From: Actinomycetota bacterium
GTDB lineage: Bacteria; Actinomycetota; Acidimicrobiia; Acidimicrobiales; Microtrichaceae
Assembly (NCBI GenBank): GCA_016870275.1
Contig: VGBZ01000008.1
Span: forward strand, 26,909-90,908
Direction: 5' to 3'
Length of the DNA stretch: 64,000 nt
Part shown: one piece after another, positions 51,898-60,311 of the stretch
Numbering within the stretch: the stretch's first letter is position 1
Layout of the letters: every line of letters starts with the position of its first letter
Translations under genes and position numbers: made by a program
Notes under the pieces: model-generated
Told to the model about the DNA's origin: nothing
The model's input: only the letters and a program-made list of their open reading frames with translations
Databases searched by the model: none

Positions 51898-52916
51898 CTG
51901 CTGTTGGCGTTCGCCCCCCGCCGTCTCGCAAGCAGGCTGCGTCCACCGCTCCACGCATCACCGAGGTGGGTCCACCGGAGGAGTTGGACCTCGCCCGGCA
52001 CCCGTGGGCTGCAGTGGTGGGTGTCGTGGCGTTGCTGTTGCTCGTCGTGGTGACCCTCGTTGGGTTGCGTGCTGTGATTCGCACCAACGCTCCACCCCCC
52101 GAGACGCCGAGGGTCGTGCTGCCCTCGATCACCTCGATGCCGGTTGAGCAGGCCCAACGACAACTCGATGCCCTCGGTGTCGAGGCGGCCATCGAGTTCA
52201 CACCCAACTCGATCGTTCCACCGGGTGTGGTGTTCTCACAGACTCCGCGCGCCGGGGCCAAGGTCGAATCGGGTAGTGAGGTGGTGCTGTCCGTGAGCGA
52301 TGGCCCCGCCGGCCCGATCATCCCCGAGGTCGCCGGCGTCCAGGTTCCGATCGCGCAGGCGTTGCTCGGTCGTCTCGGACTGGTCAGTGCAACCCAGGAG
52401 ATCCCGAACGACCTGGTGAGGCCGGGTGAGGTGATCTCTTCGGTCCCGGCCGCAGGTTCGCCGGCTCCGACCGATCAACCGATTCTCCTCAGAGTCTCCT
52501 CCGGTCCACCTCGGCGCACCGTGCCGGGAGTTGTGGGTGAGTCGGTCGGTCCGGGCATGGCGGCGATCGGACGGGCGGGACTGGGACTGGGAGAGGTGGA
52601 GGAGGAGGCTCGCAGCGACGTCCAACCGGGAATCATCCTGAGGGTCGACCCGGCGCCCGGGTCGCAGGTGGCGTCCCGAACTCCGGTGAGCGTTGTGATC
52701 AGCGAACAGGCCCCGTCATCGACCGTTCCCTCGCTCGTCGGACTGACGCAAGCCACTGCCGAGGAGGTCGCCGGCGATGCTGTCGTACTCCGGTTCCGTA
52801 CGAAGCGTCTACCGGCGGGTGATGTCCTCATCGGCCGTGTCGTCGAGCAGAGCCTCCCCGTGGGAACCCCGATCGCAGTGGGTACTCCCTTGGAGCTGGT
52901 CGTCGGGGCGACGTAG
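51894..52916 (+). CDS. Second membrane-anchored PASTA-repeat protein without kinase domain
   Basis: The product is 340 aa from ATG 51894 (ATGA overlap). A cytosolic segment of about 38 residues precedes a membrane helix (AAVVGVVALLLLVVVTLVGL, 39-58) and four PASTA-type repeats ending GVVFSQTPRAGAKVESGS, GEVISSVPAAGSPAP, GIILRVDPAPGSQVAS and IGRVVEQSLPVGTPIAVG. The type II topology matches the PknB sensor. Together with pknB and the preceding gene it forms a three-gene cassette of about twelve PASTA units. A role as PknB co-sensor or septal scaffold is inferred from position only. Confidence 0.8.
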   Translation: MTAVGVRPPPSRKQAASTAPRITEVGPPEELDLARHPWAAVVGVVALLLLVVVTLVGLRAVIRTNAPPPETPRVVLPSITSMPVEQAQRQLDALGVEAAIEFTPNSIVPPGVVFSQTPRAGAKVESGSEVVLSVSDGPAGPIIPEVAGVQVPIAQALLGRLGLVSATQEIPNDLVRPGEVISSVPAAGSPAPTDQPILLRVSSGPPRRTVPGVVGESVGPGMAAIGRAGLGLGEVEEEARSDVQPGIILRVDPAPGSQVASRTPVSVVISEQAPSSTVPSLVGLTQATAEEVAGDAVVLRFRTKRLPAGDVLIGRVVEQSLPVGTPIAVGTPLELVVGAT

Positions 52917-53005
52917 TCGCTGGACCCTGCGTATCGAGACGGGCTCCACCGACGAGGCCACCGTTGTCGGGACAGCCCGGTGCAGATGTGCTTGGCTCGG
53001 TGAGC

Positions 53006-53590
53006 TCAGTCGGGTTCGCAGGCGGTCAGGAAGTTGCGCACGAGGTCGTGTCCGGCGTCGGTCAGCACCGACTCCGGATGGAACTGCACCCCCTCGACCG
53101 GGAGGGACCGGTGGCGGAGGCCCATCACCAGTCCGTCGTCGGTCCACGCTGAGATCTCCAGATAGTCCGGGACGGAGTCGCGCTCGACGATCAGCGAGTG
53201 GTACCGGGTCGCCTCGAGGGGGGTGGGCAGATCAGTGAACAGTCCGGCGCCGTCGTGGTGCACCGTTGAGGTCTTGCCGTGGACGACCTCGGGTGCCCGA
53301 CTGACGATGCCCCCGTAGACCTCCCCGATGCACTGGTGACCGAGGCACACTCCGAAGATCGGGACCCGCTCGGCCCACGTGCGGATCACATCGTTGGACA
53401 ATCCGGCGTCAGCGGGTGTACCCGGGCCGGGACTGATCAGGATGCCGTCGGGTCGGATCCGCTCGACGTCTCCGAGGGTGATGGCGTCGTCGCGATGAAC
53501 GACCGGTTCAGCACCGAGCTCGCCGAGGTACTGAACGAGGTTGTAGACGAACGAGTCGTAGTTGTCGACGACGAGCACACGGGCGGACAC
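53006..53590 (-). CDS. trpG: Class I glutamine amidotransferase, anthranilate/PABA synthase component II
   Basis: The product is 194 aa from GTG 53590. It is a stand-alone GATase: VVDNYDSFVYNLVQYL, ISPGPGTP, the nucleophile FGVCLGHQCIGE, and GVQFHPES with catalytic His. The family transfers glutamine-derived ammonia to chorismate for anthranilate or aminodeoxychorismate; one TrpG often serves both. The synteny with pknB (trpG next to pknB on the opposite strand) is the same as in mycobacteria, where the gene is called trpG. A leaderless -10 TAGCCT precedes it. Confidence 0.9.
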   Translation of the reverse strand: MSARVLVVDNYDSFVYNLVQYLGELGAEPVVHRDDAITLGDVERIRPDGILISPGPGTPADAGLSNDVIRTWAERVPIFGVCLGHQCIGEVYGGIVSRAPEVVHGKTSTVHHDGAGLFTDLPTPLEATRYHSLIVERDSVPDYLEISAWTDDGLVMGLRHRSLPVEGVQFHPESVLTDAGHDLVRNFLTACEPD

Positions 53591-53596
53591 GGCCGC

Positions 53597-53602
53597 AGGC
53601 TA
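53597..53602 (-). promoter_or_regulatory. -10 element TAGCCT, leaderless trpG start
   Basis: TAGCCT on the minus strand is followed by 6 nt and GTG 53590. Confidence 0.6.
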
Positions 53603-53665
53603 GGGGAGGAGGTGGTGGCTCTCCCACCCTGAACCTGGGGTGGCACGGCGAGAGTGTCCGGCCGG

Positions 53666-53671
53666 TACCAT
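53666..53671 (+). promoter_or_regulatory. -10 element TACCAT, leaderless crgA start
   Basis: TACCAT is followed by 7 nt and ATG 53679, without a Shine-Dalgarno. Confidence 0.6.
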
Positions 53672-53678
53672 TCCGGCC

Positions 53679-54086
53679 ATGGCAAAGCCAGCGAAGCGTC
53701 GCATCGACTCTGATGACGCCGCTACCTCAGAGGCCGATCCCACCGACAGCACGAACAGCACCGACAGCACCAGCGGAGCGACCGGCGCAAAGGGTCCACC
53801 CAAGGCGGCCGGGAAGCCCAAGGACGGCGCTCAGGTCACCAGTCGGCGTATCACGCCGGCCAAGGGTTCCGCCCCGGCCTCAGGGCGCAGCACGCGTACC
53901 CACCGTCCGAGCCCGCCGTGGGTGCCGGTTCTGATGTTCGCCCTCTGGGGTCTCGGTCTCCTCGTCATCATCCTCAACTACATGCAGATCCTGCCCGGCG
54001 CCGAGGATGGCGGGAACGGGTGGTACCTGGTGGCCGGGCTGGGTTCGATCCTGGGTGGGATCATCGTCGCGACCCAGTACCGCTGA
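53679..54086 (+). CDS. crgA: CrgA, septation protein
   Basis: The product is 135 aa from ATG 53679. A Lys/Arg- and Ser/Thr-rich N-terminus (1-78) precedes two membrane helices: PPWVPVLMFALWGLGLLVIILNY (about 80-101) and WYLVAGLGSILGGIIVATQYR (about 115-135). This is the CrgA architecture and ending. CrgA recruits FtsZ and septal PBPs and coordinates growth with division in actinobacteria. It lies divergently beside trpG, as in the mycobacterial oriC-proximal region. The N-terminal extension is longer than in mycobacteria. Confidence 0.9.
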   Translation: MAKPAKRRIDSDDAATSEADPTDSTNSTDSTSGATGAKGPPKAAGKPKDGAQVTSRRITPAKGSAPASGRSTRTHRPSPPWVPVLMFALWGLGLLVIILNYMQILPGAEDGGNGWYLVAGLGSILGGIIVATQYR

Positions 54087-54182
54087 GTCCGCCGAGGCAC
54101 CCCGGATCCCACCGTCAGTGGCCACCATCAGAAGGTGCGCCAGATGACGCCCTGATGACGCGTGGAGTCGACACGATCGGTC

Positions 54183-54277
54183 GATCCACAGGCGCCATCC
54201 CTCAGAGCCCACGCCCTGACTTCGCTGCACCGCGATCTGTGGATTGGTGTGGACAACCCAGGATCCGCTGTGGATGA
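54183..54277. promoter_or_regulatory. Cluster of DnaA-box-like sites
   Basis: TGTGGACAA at 54248-54256 is the complement of TTGTCCACA, the actinobacterial DnaA box. Near matches TGTGGATTG (54238-54246) and TGTGGATGA (54269-54277) lie at 10 and 21 bp from it in the same orientation. GATCCACAG (54183-54191) is a fourth, in inverse orientation. The rest of the 233-bp crgA downstream gap holds no gene that I can see. Confidence 0.4.
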
Positions 54278-54319
54278 CGTCGAGGCGACGGGACAGTGAA
54301 CGAGCTGGATCGCCGGGTC

Positions 54320-54640
54320 TCACTCAATGGGAGCAACCAGCTCCATGTCCTCCATGCAGTGACGGGGCGGTTCCGGGTCCTCTGAATCGGCAGCGGTCAT
54401 GCGAACCTCGGCGCCGCAGACGGGGCAGCGGAAGGTCAACTTGATGCGGCGCAGCGTCCCGGGCTCAGGAGGTGGTGGAACTGGGGTGGCGAAGCTCCGG
54501 AGGAAGAACCACCCCACTCCGAGGATCGCCGCACCGAGCAGTACAGCGAGGAGCACGCCGACGAACGACGCCCCGGTCCCGAGCGAGACCGCGAGCGCAA
54601 TGAGCAGCGCTGCGACTCCGACGATCAGCAGCCGTCGCAC
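54320..54640 (-). CDS. Small membrane protein with C-terminal zinc-ribbon motif
   Basis: The product is 106 aa from GTG 54640. Two hydrophobic helices (about 4-23 and 27-48) are followed by a short Pro-rich linker and a cytosolic domain with CPVCGAEVRMT and a later HCMEDM, a CxxC...HC pattern typical of zinc binding. Homologues are described only as hypothetical in actinobacteria. The stop is 233 bp from crgA and the start 12 bp from the thiolase stop on the same strand, so it is likely co-transcribed with the thiolase gene. Confidence 0.68.
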   Translation of the reverse strand: MRRLLIVGVAALLIALAVSLGTGASFVGVLLAVLLGAAILGVGWFFLRSFATPVPPPPEPGTLRRIKLTFRCPVCGAEVRMTAADSEDPEPPRHCMEDMELVAPIE

Positions 54641-54652
54641 GACGGCCCCGCT

Positions 54653-55861
54653 TCAGCCGAGGCGTTCGATGATCGTGGCGTTGGCGAGCCCGCCGCCTTC
54701 GCACATGGTCTGGAGTCCATAGCGCCCACCGGTCCGCTCGAGTTCATTGAGCATGGTGGCGAGGAGCTTCGTCCCGGACCCACCGAGCGGGTGGCCGAGG
54801 GCGATTGCGCCGCCGTTCGGGTTGACCTTGTCGAAGTCGGGCTGGTGCTCCTTGGCCCATGCCAGGACGACCGATGCGAACGCCTCGTTGACTTCGAAGT
54901 GGTCGATCTCATCGATGGTCAGGTTGCCCCGCTCGAGCGCCTTGGAGGTGGCAGGGATGGGTCCGGTCAGCATCCGAACCGGGTCGACGCCAGCGAGAGC
55001 GAATGCGTGGAACCGCGCCCGGGGAGTGAGACCGAGTTCGGCGGCCTTGTCGGCAGTCATGATCAATGCCGCCGAGGCGCCATCGGTGATCTGCGAACTG
55101 TTGCCGGCGGTCACCTTGCCGTCGGGCAGGAATGCCGGCTTGAGCTTGCCGAGACCTTCGGCGGTGGTGTCGGGGCGGATCCCCTCGTCAGTGCGGACGA
55201 TGTCGTCGAGCACCTTGATCTCGCCGGACTCCTTGTCCTTGATCTTCGACTGCACGGGGATGATCTCGTTGTCGAAGCGCCCCTCGTCACGGGCCCGGAT
55301 CGCTAGTTGCTGCGAGCGGGCTCCGAACCCGTCCAGATCCGCTCGGCTGAGGTCCCATTCGTTGGCGATGATCTCTGCTGAGATCCCCTGTCCGACGAGG
55401 CCCTGATGGCCGTCGATGAGTTCCACATCGGCGTAGCGGTCCGCTGCGGCACCGAAGGGGAATCCGACACCGGAGGCGATCGAAGCGCCCATCGGTACGA
55501 GGCTCATCACCTCGACACCGGCGGCGACCACCACGTCGTAGGCACCGGCGATCACGCCCTGCGCTGCGAAGTGGACCGCTTGCTGCGACGAACCGCACTG
55601 CCGGTCGACGGTCGTGGAAGGAACGGATTCGGGCCAGCCGGCGGCGAGCACTGCGTTGCGGCCGACGTTGAGTGCCTGAGCACCCGCCTGCATGACACAG
55701 CCCATGATCACATCCTCGACGAGGGCCGGATCGAGGCTGTTGCGCTCAGCGAGAGCCACGAGGGTCTCAGCAGCGAGGTCCACTGGATGCCATCCGGACA
55801 ACCCGCCGTTCCTCCGGCCTCCGGGAGTGCGCACCACGTCGACGATCACTGCTTCTGCCAT
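54653..55861 (-). CDS. Thiolase (acetyl-CoA acyltransferase)
   Basis: The product is 402 aa from ATG 55861, with AGGGGAC upstream; the frame to 56257 is antisense to the divergent gene region. Thiolase motifs are complete: nucleophile Cys in VDRQCGSSQQAV, NEAFA with catalytic His-adjacent Glu, GGAIALGHPLGGSGTK (His) and CEGGGLANA (second Cys). It carries out the thiolytic step of beta-oxidation or its reverse. Divergent to an acyl-CoA synthetase, so fatty-acid metabolism is a consistent theme. Confidence 0.9.
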   Translation of the reverse strand: MAEAVIVDVVRTPGGRRNGGLSGWHPVDLAAETLVALAERNSLDPALVEDVIMGCVMQAGAQALNVGRNAVLAAGWPESVPSTTVDRQCGSSQQAVHFAAQGVIAGAYDVVVAAGVEVMSLVPMGASIASGVGFPFGAAADRYADVELIDGHQGLVGQGISAEIIANEWDLSRADLDGFGARSQQLAIRARDEGRFDNEIIPVQSKIKDKESGEIKVLDDIVRTDEGIRPDTTAEGLGKLKPAFLPDGKVTAGNSSQITDGASAALIMTADKAAELGLTPRARFHAFALAGVDPVRMLTGPIPATSKALERGNLTIDEIDHFEVNEAFASVVLAWAKEHQPDFDKVNPNGGAIALGHPLGGSGTKLLATMLNELERTGGRYGLQTMCEGGGLANATIIERLG

Positions 55862-56162
55862 CTGGGTCCCCTGTCGCTCCGGGTCCGGTCGATCCGGATC
55901 CCACGCTCGGTCACCGGTCACCCGGTGCGCAGGATTCTGCTCCCGTCGACCGCTTCCGGTCAACGTGGACGCAGTCGACTCGGAGCGCACATCACATCTC
56001 GACCGTGTAGATTCCTGCTGCACGAAAAGCCGGACACCTGCGGCATCCCGGGGCCGAGTGGGTCGACTGAACCCAATGCTCACCGGGAACCGAATGATCA
56101 GGGTTCCGGCATCGCAATCAACCACGTCCGGCTGAGGCCGGCTGACCACGACTGGGGGACAG
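55862..56162. other. Divergent intergenic region, thiolase and acyl-CoA synthetase
   Basis: These 301 bases contain no gene. A TAGATT -10 candidate is at 56008-56013, giving a leader of about 150 nt for the synthetase, and a short CCGGCTGAGGCCGG hairpin lies close to its start. GGGGGA precedes ATG 56163. I recognise no operator. Confidence 0.5.
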
Positions 56163-57971
56163 ATGACGATCACGGCAGCTGATGTCGACCGCGAGGTGGA
56201 GGGCGCCACGGTTGCCCGTCTCTTCCTCGACACCGTTGCACAGCACGGTGCGGCCACAGCCCTTCGTTGGCAGTCCGGAGAGGACTGGGAGACGCTGAGC
56301 TACGACGAGTTGGCCGTCAAGGTCGCCGTGGCCGCCGGAGGCCTCCGGGCACTGGGGGTCGGCCCCGGGGATCGCGTGGTGCTGATGATGCGCAACATCC
56401 CGGTGTTCCACTGGCTCGACCTGGCGGTGCTCGCTCTGGGCGCAACCCCGGTATCGATCTACAACTCCTCCGCCCCGGACCAGATCGAGTACCTCGTCGG
56501 CCACTGCGGCGCCAAGGTCGCTGTCGTCGAGAACGCCGGGTTCCTCGAGAAGTTCCTGAAGGTCCGGGACCAACTCCCGACACTGCAGGAGATCGTCGTG
56601 CTGGTGGCTCCGGAGGAACTGCCCGACGGCGTCCACGGCCACGAGTCGATCACCGAGTCCGATCCGGTCGATCTTGCAGCGGAGGTCCAGACGGGCTCGC
56701 CCGATGACCTGGCCACGGTGATCTACACGTCCGGGACGACGGGCAACCCCAAGGGCGTCATGATCTCCAACCGGAACGTCTGTTGGACCTACGCAGCATT
56801 CCTTCCCTGCTACGGCTGGACCAAGGAGGAGATCGCCGGCAAGCGGGTCATCTCCTACCTGCCCATGGCACACATTGCGGAGCGGATGGTCTCCCATTAC
56901 GGCATGGTGCTGGGCGGTCTCGAGGTGACGACCTGTCCGGATCCGTCGCTGCTGACCGCCCACCTGGGGCCGACCCAGCCGAACCTCCTGTTCGGTGTGC
57001 CCCGGGTGTGGGAGAAGGTCTACGGGTCCCTCACCGCCATGCTCGCCGCTGATCCCGACAACGCCGAAGTGTTCAATGCGGCGATCGTCGAGGCCGTGCC
57101 GCTCCGCGACGCTGCTGCGTGGGGGCGGATCACCCCCGAGGAGCAGGCCCGACTCGACGAGATCGACGCTGCAAACTTTGCCTTCGTCCGCTCGTTGCTC
57201 GGTCTCGACGAACTCGAGTTGGCCGTCACCGGCGCAGCACCCATCCCGGCGTCGCTGATCGAGTGGTTCCGGGCGCTCGGGATCCCGCTGGCCGAGGTCT
57301 ACGGCATGAGCGAGAACACCGGACCGATGACCTTCGAGCGGTTCAAGGTCAAGCCGGGTTTCGTCGGCAAGGCCATTCCCGGCACGGAGGTCGCCATCGC
57401 CGATGACGGCGAGGTCATCTGTCGTGGCGGCCACGTGTTTGAGGGGTACCTGAACGACCCCGAGAAGACTGCCGAGGCGATCGACGCCGACGGTTGGCTC
57501 CACACCGGCGACATCGGCGTGCTCGACGACGACGGTTACCTGCGAATTGTCGACCGCAAGAAGGAACTCATCATCACCGCCGGAGGCAAGAACATCTCGC
57601 CGGCCAACCTCGAGGCGGCTCTCAAGACTCACCCGCTCATCGGCCAGGCGATGGCCGTCGGCGACGCTCGTCCGTTCGTGTCGGCGCTCGTCGTGATCGA
57701 TGCCGAGGTGGCACCGGCATGGGCCGCCCGCAACGGGATCGAGTACACGACCCTCGAGGAATTCGCCGAGCTCACCGAGGTGATCGACGCGATCAACGCC
57801 GGTGTCGAGGAGGTCATGGCGGGGTTCAATCAGGCGGAGCGCGTCAAGAAGGTCAAGGTGCTGACCGAGGAGTGGCTGCCCGATTCGGACCTCCTCACGC
57901 CCACCTCCAAGCTCAAGCGGCGTGGCGTGAACGCCCGTTACGCCGATGAGATCGAGGGCCTCTACACCTGA
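56163..57971 (+). CDS. Long-chain acyl-CoA synthetase (AMP-binding)
   Basis: The product is 602 aa from ATG 56163, with GGGGGA upstream. ANL-superfamily motifs are intact: VIYTSGTTGNPKGVMISNRN (P-loop), SYLPMAHIAERM (family A4-like), LAEVYGMSENTGPMT, GWLHTGDIG and IVDRKKELIITAGGKNISP with the hinge Asp-Arg and the C-terminal catalytic Lys in TPTSKLKRR. It is closest to the FadD15/bubblegum-type long-chain fatty acid:CoA ligases. It activates fatty acids in the cytosol or at the membrane for beta-oxidation, together with the divergent thiolase. Confidence 0.92.
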   Translation: MTITAADVDREVEGATVARLFLDTVAQHGAATALRWQSGEDWETLSYDELAVKVAVAAGGLRALGVGPGDRVVLMMRNIPVFHWLDLAVLALGATPVSIYNSSAPDQIEYLVGHCGAKVAVVENAGFLEKFLKVRDQLPTLQEIVVLVAPEELPDGVHGHESITESDPVDLAAEVQTGSPDDLATVIYTSGTTGNPKGVMISNRNVCWTYAAFLPCYGWTKEEIAGKRVISYLPMAHIAERMVSHYGMVLGGLEVTTCPDPSLLTAHLGPTQPNLLFGVPRVWEKVYGSLTAMLAADPDNAEVFNAAIVEAVPLRDAAAWGRITPEEQARLDEIDAANFAFVRSLLGLDELELAVTGAAPIPASLIEWFRALGIPLAEVYGMSENTGPMTFERFKVKPGFVGKAIPGTEVAIADDGEVICRGGHVFEGYLNDPEKTAEAIDADGWLHTGDIGVLDDDGYLRIVDRKKELIITAGGKNISPANLEAALKTHPLIGQAMAVGDARPFVSALVVIDAEVAPAWAARNGIEYTTLEEFAELTEVIDAINAGVEEVMAGFNQAERVKKVKVLTEEWLPDSDLLTPTSKLKRRGVNARYADEIEGLYT

Positions 57972-58036
57972 GTGACGTTCTCGTCGTGAGCGGGGTCAGC
58001 GACCCTGCCTTCCGCCGGGCGGGATGACCCGAACTC

Positions 58037-58054
58037 GGCCCCGGCGCTGGGGCC
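58037..58054. terminator. GC hairpin between convergent genes
   Basis: GGCCCC (58037-58042) and GGGGCC (58049-58054) form a 6-bp stem with a 6-nt loop, in the 96-bp gap between the synthetase and the convergent lipoprotein gene. It could end both transcripts. No T-tract. Confidence 0.3.
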
Positions 58055-58067
58055 TCAGCGTAGGTCC

Positions 58068-59207
58068 TCAGCGCAGGGCCGGGACGCCGTTACCGCTCAG
58101 GTCCAGACCATTCGCTGCGAGCAGCGCCACGAGGAACAATGCTGCGAGCGCGAGCGATCGAGCCGATGGATCGTCAGCGAACACCTCGGGAGCGACCACC
58201 TCGGCCAGACCCGGAATGAGCAGCGCCGTGACGGCCACCACCGCCTGCACAACGGCCGGGTCAGCCAAGCCCTCGCGGAGGACGCTGCTGTAGCGCTCGT
58301 CTCCGAGGAACCCGAGGATCGCCCCGAGCGCACTGACCAGATCGGTTCCGAGTACCTCCACGACCTCGTTGATGTTGGCGACGAACTCCAGACTGAGTCC
58401 GGAGGCGAGGGCACGGATTCCGTCGATCGCAAGGGCGAGGTCCGGGTTGAGCTGTGAGGCGTTGCCGAGCTGGTCGAAGGTGGTGGGGTCGATCCGGAGG
58501 GCGGCAGCAAACAGCACTGCGAGAAGTCCGAGACTGGCTCGGTCGCCGGCGACTGAGCCGAGGCCGTCCGGGTCGATGACTCCGAGAACCCGGCCCAGGG
58601 CGTCGGCAACCGCCGGATCCACGTTGGCTGCGGTGGAGGCGAGGACCGACAGGAGTCGTGGATCGATGCCCTGGATGGCGGCGAACGCCTCGGGGTTGAG
58701 CTGCGATGCGAGCAGCAGCACCGTGCCGGTCAGTCCCTCGGTGCTGCCGTCCCCCGACGCAATGCGGGCCAACGTCGCCGGGTCCAGCCGGCTGATGACC
58801 GTCGCCAACGCCCGGATCGACTCAGGTGTGATCCGGAGTCGCTGGAGTGTGGCCGCATCCAGGCCGGTCAGGCGTTCGAGGTCGCCGTTCGCACCGTTGA
58901 CGATCGATTGCACCAGCGAAGGATCACCGGCGAGTCGCTGGAGGAGTTCGTTCGCTGCTGTGGCAAGGTCGGGTTCCCCAGCGGCGGTCGAAACGGACGG
59001 TGCACCGCCGGCCCGGGTGGCGCTGGCGCTGCGCACCTCCGCCGGCACGGTCGTGGTGGTTGCGTCGTCGCCCGTCCCCTCGCTGGAGTCGAGGGAGTTG
59101 GTGTCAGCTGCACGGGCACAGCCGGAGCCGAGCACGCACGCTGCGAGCAGGGCACCGAGCACGGTCTGGGTTCGGCGTCTCCCGCGAGCCCGGTCTGTGT
59201 GGCTCAT
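58068..59207 (-). CDS. Lipoprotein of DP-type helical repeats, function unknown
   Basis: The product is 379 aa from ATG 59207, with GGAGG 5 nt upstream. A basic n-region and hydrophobic stretch end in LGSGC (Cys30), then a Thr/Ser linker to about residue 85. The rest is a series of about eight degenerate repeats of 25-40 residues, each centred on [LIV][DN]P or LD followed by a helix (LDAATLQRL, LDPATLARIA, LNPEAFAAIQG, IDPRLLSVLAS, VDPAVADALGR, IDPDGLGSV, IDPTTFDQLG, LNPDLALAIDG). A hydrophobic helix near the C-terminus (LALAALFLVALLAAN) may insert in the membrane. No family is recognised. Confidence 0.72.
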   Translation of the reverse strand: MSHTDRARGRRRTQTVLGALLAACVLGSGCARAADTNSLDSSEGTGDDATTTTVPAEVRSASATRAGGAPSVSTAAGEPDLATAANELLQRLAGDPSLVQSIVNGANGDLERLTGLDAATLQRLRITPESIRALATVISRLDPATLARIASGDGSTEGLTGTVLLLASQLNPEAFAAIQGIDPRLLSVLASTAANVDPAVADALGRVLGVIDPDGLGSVAGDRASLGLLAVLFAAALRIDPTTFDQLGNASQLNPDLALAIDGIRALASGLSLEFVANINEVVEVLGTDLVSALGAILGFLGDERYSSVLREGLADPAVVQAVVAVTALLIPGLAEVVAPEVFADDPSARSLALAALFLVALLAANGLDLSGNGVPALR

Positions 59208-59357
59208 GAGTTCCTCCCGATTGCCCTGGTGTCGTCACCGCCGCTGCCGACCAGCGGTCGTTGCGGATCCGACTCAAGGGTAGGGAGGTGAGTGCGACCC
59301 CACAAGGGCGGGTCAGCAGCGCCTGGCCCGACCGCTGTTGTGAACACCGTTCGGGCG

Positions 59358-59363
59358 TAGAAT
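59358..59363 (+). promoter_or_regulatory. -10 element TAGAAT, leaderless ABC operon start
   Basis: TAGAAT is followed by 6 nt and GTG 59370. It should drive the three-gene exporter operon. Confidence 0.6.
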
Positions 59364-59369
59364 CTGTTC

Positions 59370-60311
59370 GTGGCATCCGTCAGTGTGAGGTGTTCTGGGC
59401 TTCGGAAGACCTTCGGGGACCGGTTGGCTGTTGACGATGTGGCGTTCAGCGTCAACGCCGGCGAGTCCTACGGCCTGCTCGGGCCCAACGGGGCGGGCAA
59501 GACGACCACGATCTCCATGCTCTGCGGGCTCCTCCAACCCGATGCCGGGTCAGTGGAGGTCGGTGGGGAGGTCATGCGAACCGGCCGGTGTGTGGCCAAA
59601 CAGCACCTCGGCCTGGTGCCTCAGGACATTGCGCTCTACCCCGATCTGACTGCCCGGGAGAACCTCCGGTTCTTCGGCCGACTTCAGGGACTGAACCGGA
59701 CGGACCTTCGGACCCGGGTCGACGAAGTTCTGGAGATCGTAGCGCTCGAGGACCGCGCTGGAGACCGGGTCGATTCGTTCTCGGGTGGGATGAAGCGCCG
59801 GTGCAACATCGCTGCGGCCCTCTTGCACCATCCGCAACTCCTGGTGCTCGACGAACCGACCGTCGGGGTCGATCCCCAGAGTCGGGCATCGATTCTCGAC
59901 GGAATCGCTGCACTCCAGGATCACGGCATGGCCGTGCTCTACACCACGCACTACATGGAGGAGGCGCAGCGACTCTGTGACCGGATCGGCATCATCGACG
60001 AGGGACGACTCGTCGCCGAGGGCACACAGTCCGAGTTGCTGGCGGCGATCGGCCAACACCCCGTGGTCCGGCTGAGCATCGACGGGGACCCGGGCTCGCT
60101 CGTGCTGGCGCTGGACGACGAGGACCAGGTCATCCGGTGTTCGACCGGTTCCGGTCGCCTCGATGTGTCCGTGATCGATCCGGCACGCTCCCTGGCCCCG
60201 ATCATCGAACGCGCCGAGCGTGCTGCTGTCCGGATCAACGGTGTCGAGGTCGTGGAGGCCGACCTCGAGTCGGTCTTCCTCCATCTGACCGGCAAGGCGC
60301 TTCGTGATTGA
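59370..60311 (+). CDS. ABC-2 type transporter, ATP-binding protein
   Basis: The product is 313 aa from GTG 59370. It has Walker A GPNGAGKTT, Q-loop VPQDIALY, the signature SFSGGMKRR, Walker B LLVLDEPTVGVDP and the switch His in TTHYMEEAQ. The C-terminal 90 residues are the extended domain typical of drug/lipid-type ABC-2 exporters (DrrA/CcmA-like). It energises the two permeases encoded next. The following start (60304) overlaps its stop by 8 nt. The substrate is unknown. Confidence 0.92.
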   Translation: MASVSVRCSGLRKTFGDRLAVDDVAFSVNAGESYGLLGPNGAGKTTTISMLCGLLQPDAGSVEVGGEVMRTGRCVAKQHLGLVPQDIALYPDLTARENLRFFGRLQGLNRTDLRTRVDEVLEIVALEDRAGDRVDSFSGGMKRRCNIAAALLHHPQLLVLDEPTVGVDPQSRASILDGIAALQDHGMAVLYTTHYMEEAQRLCDRIGIIDEGRLVAEGTQSELLAAIGQHPVVRLSIDGDPGSLVLALDDEDQVIRCSTGSGRLDVSVIDPARSLAPIIERAERAAVRINGVEVVEADLESVFLHLTGKALRD

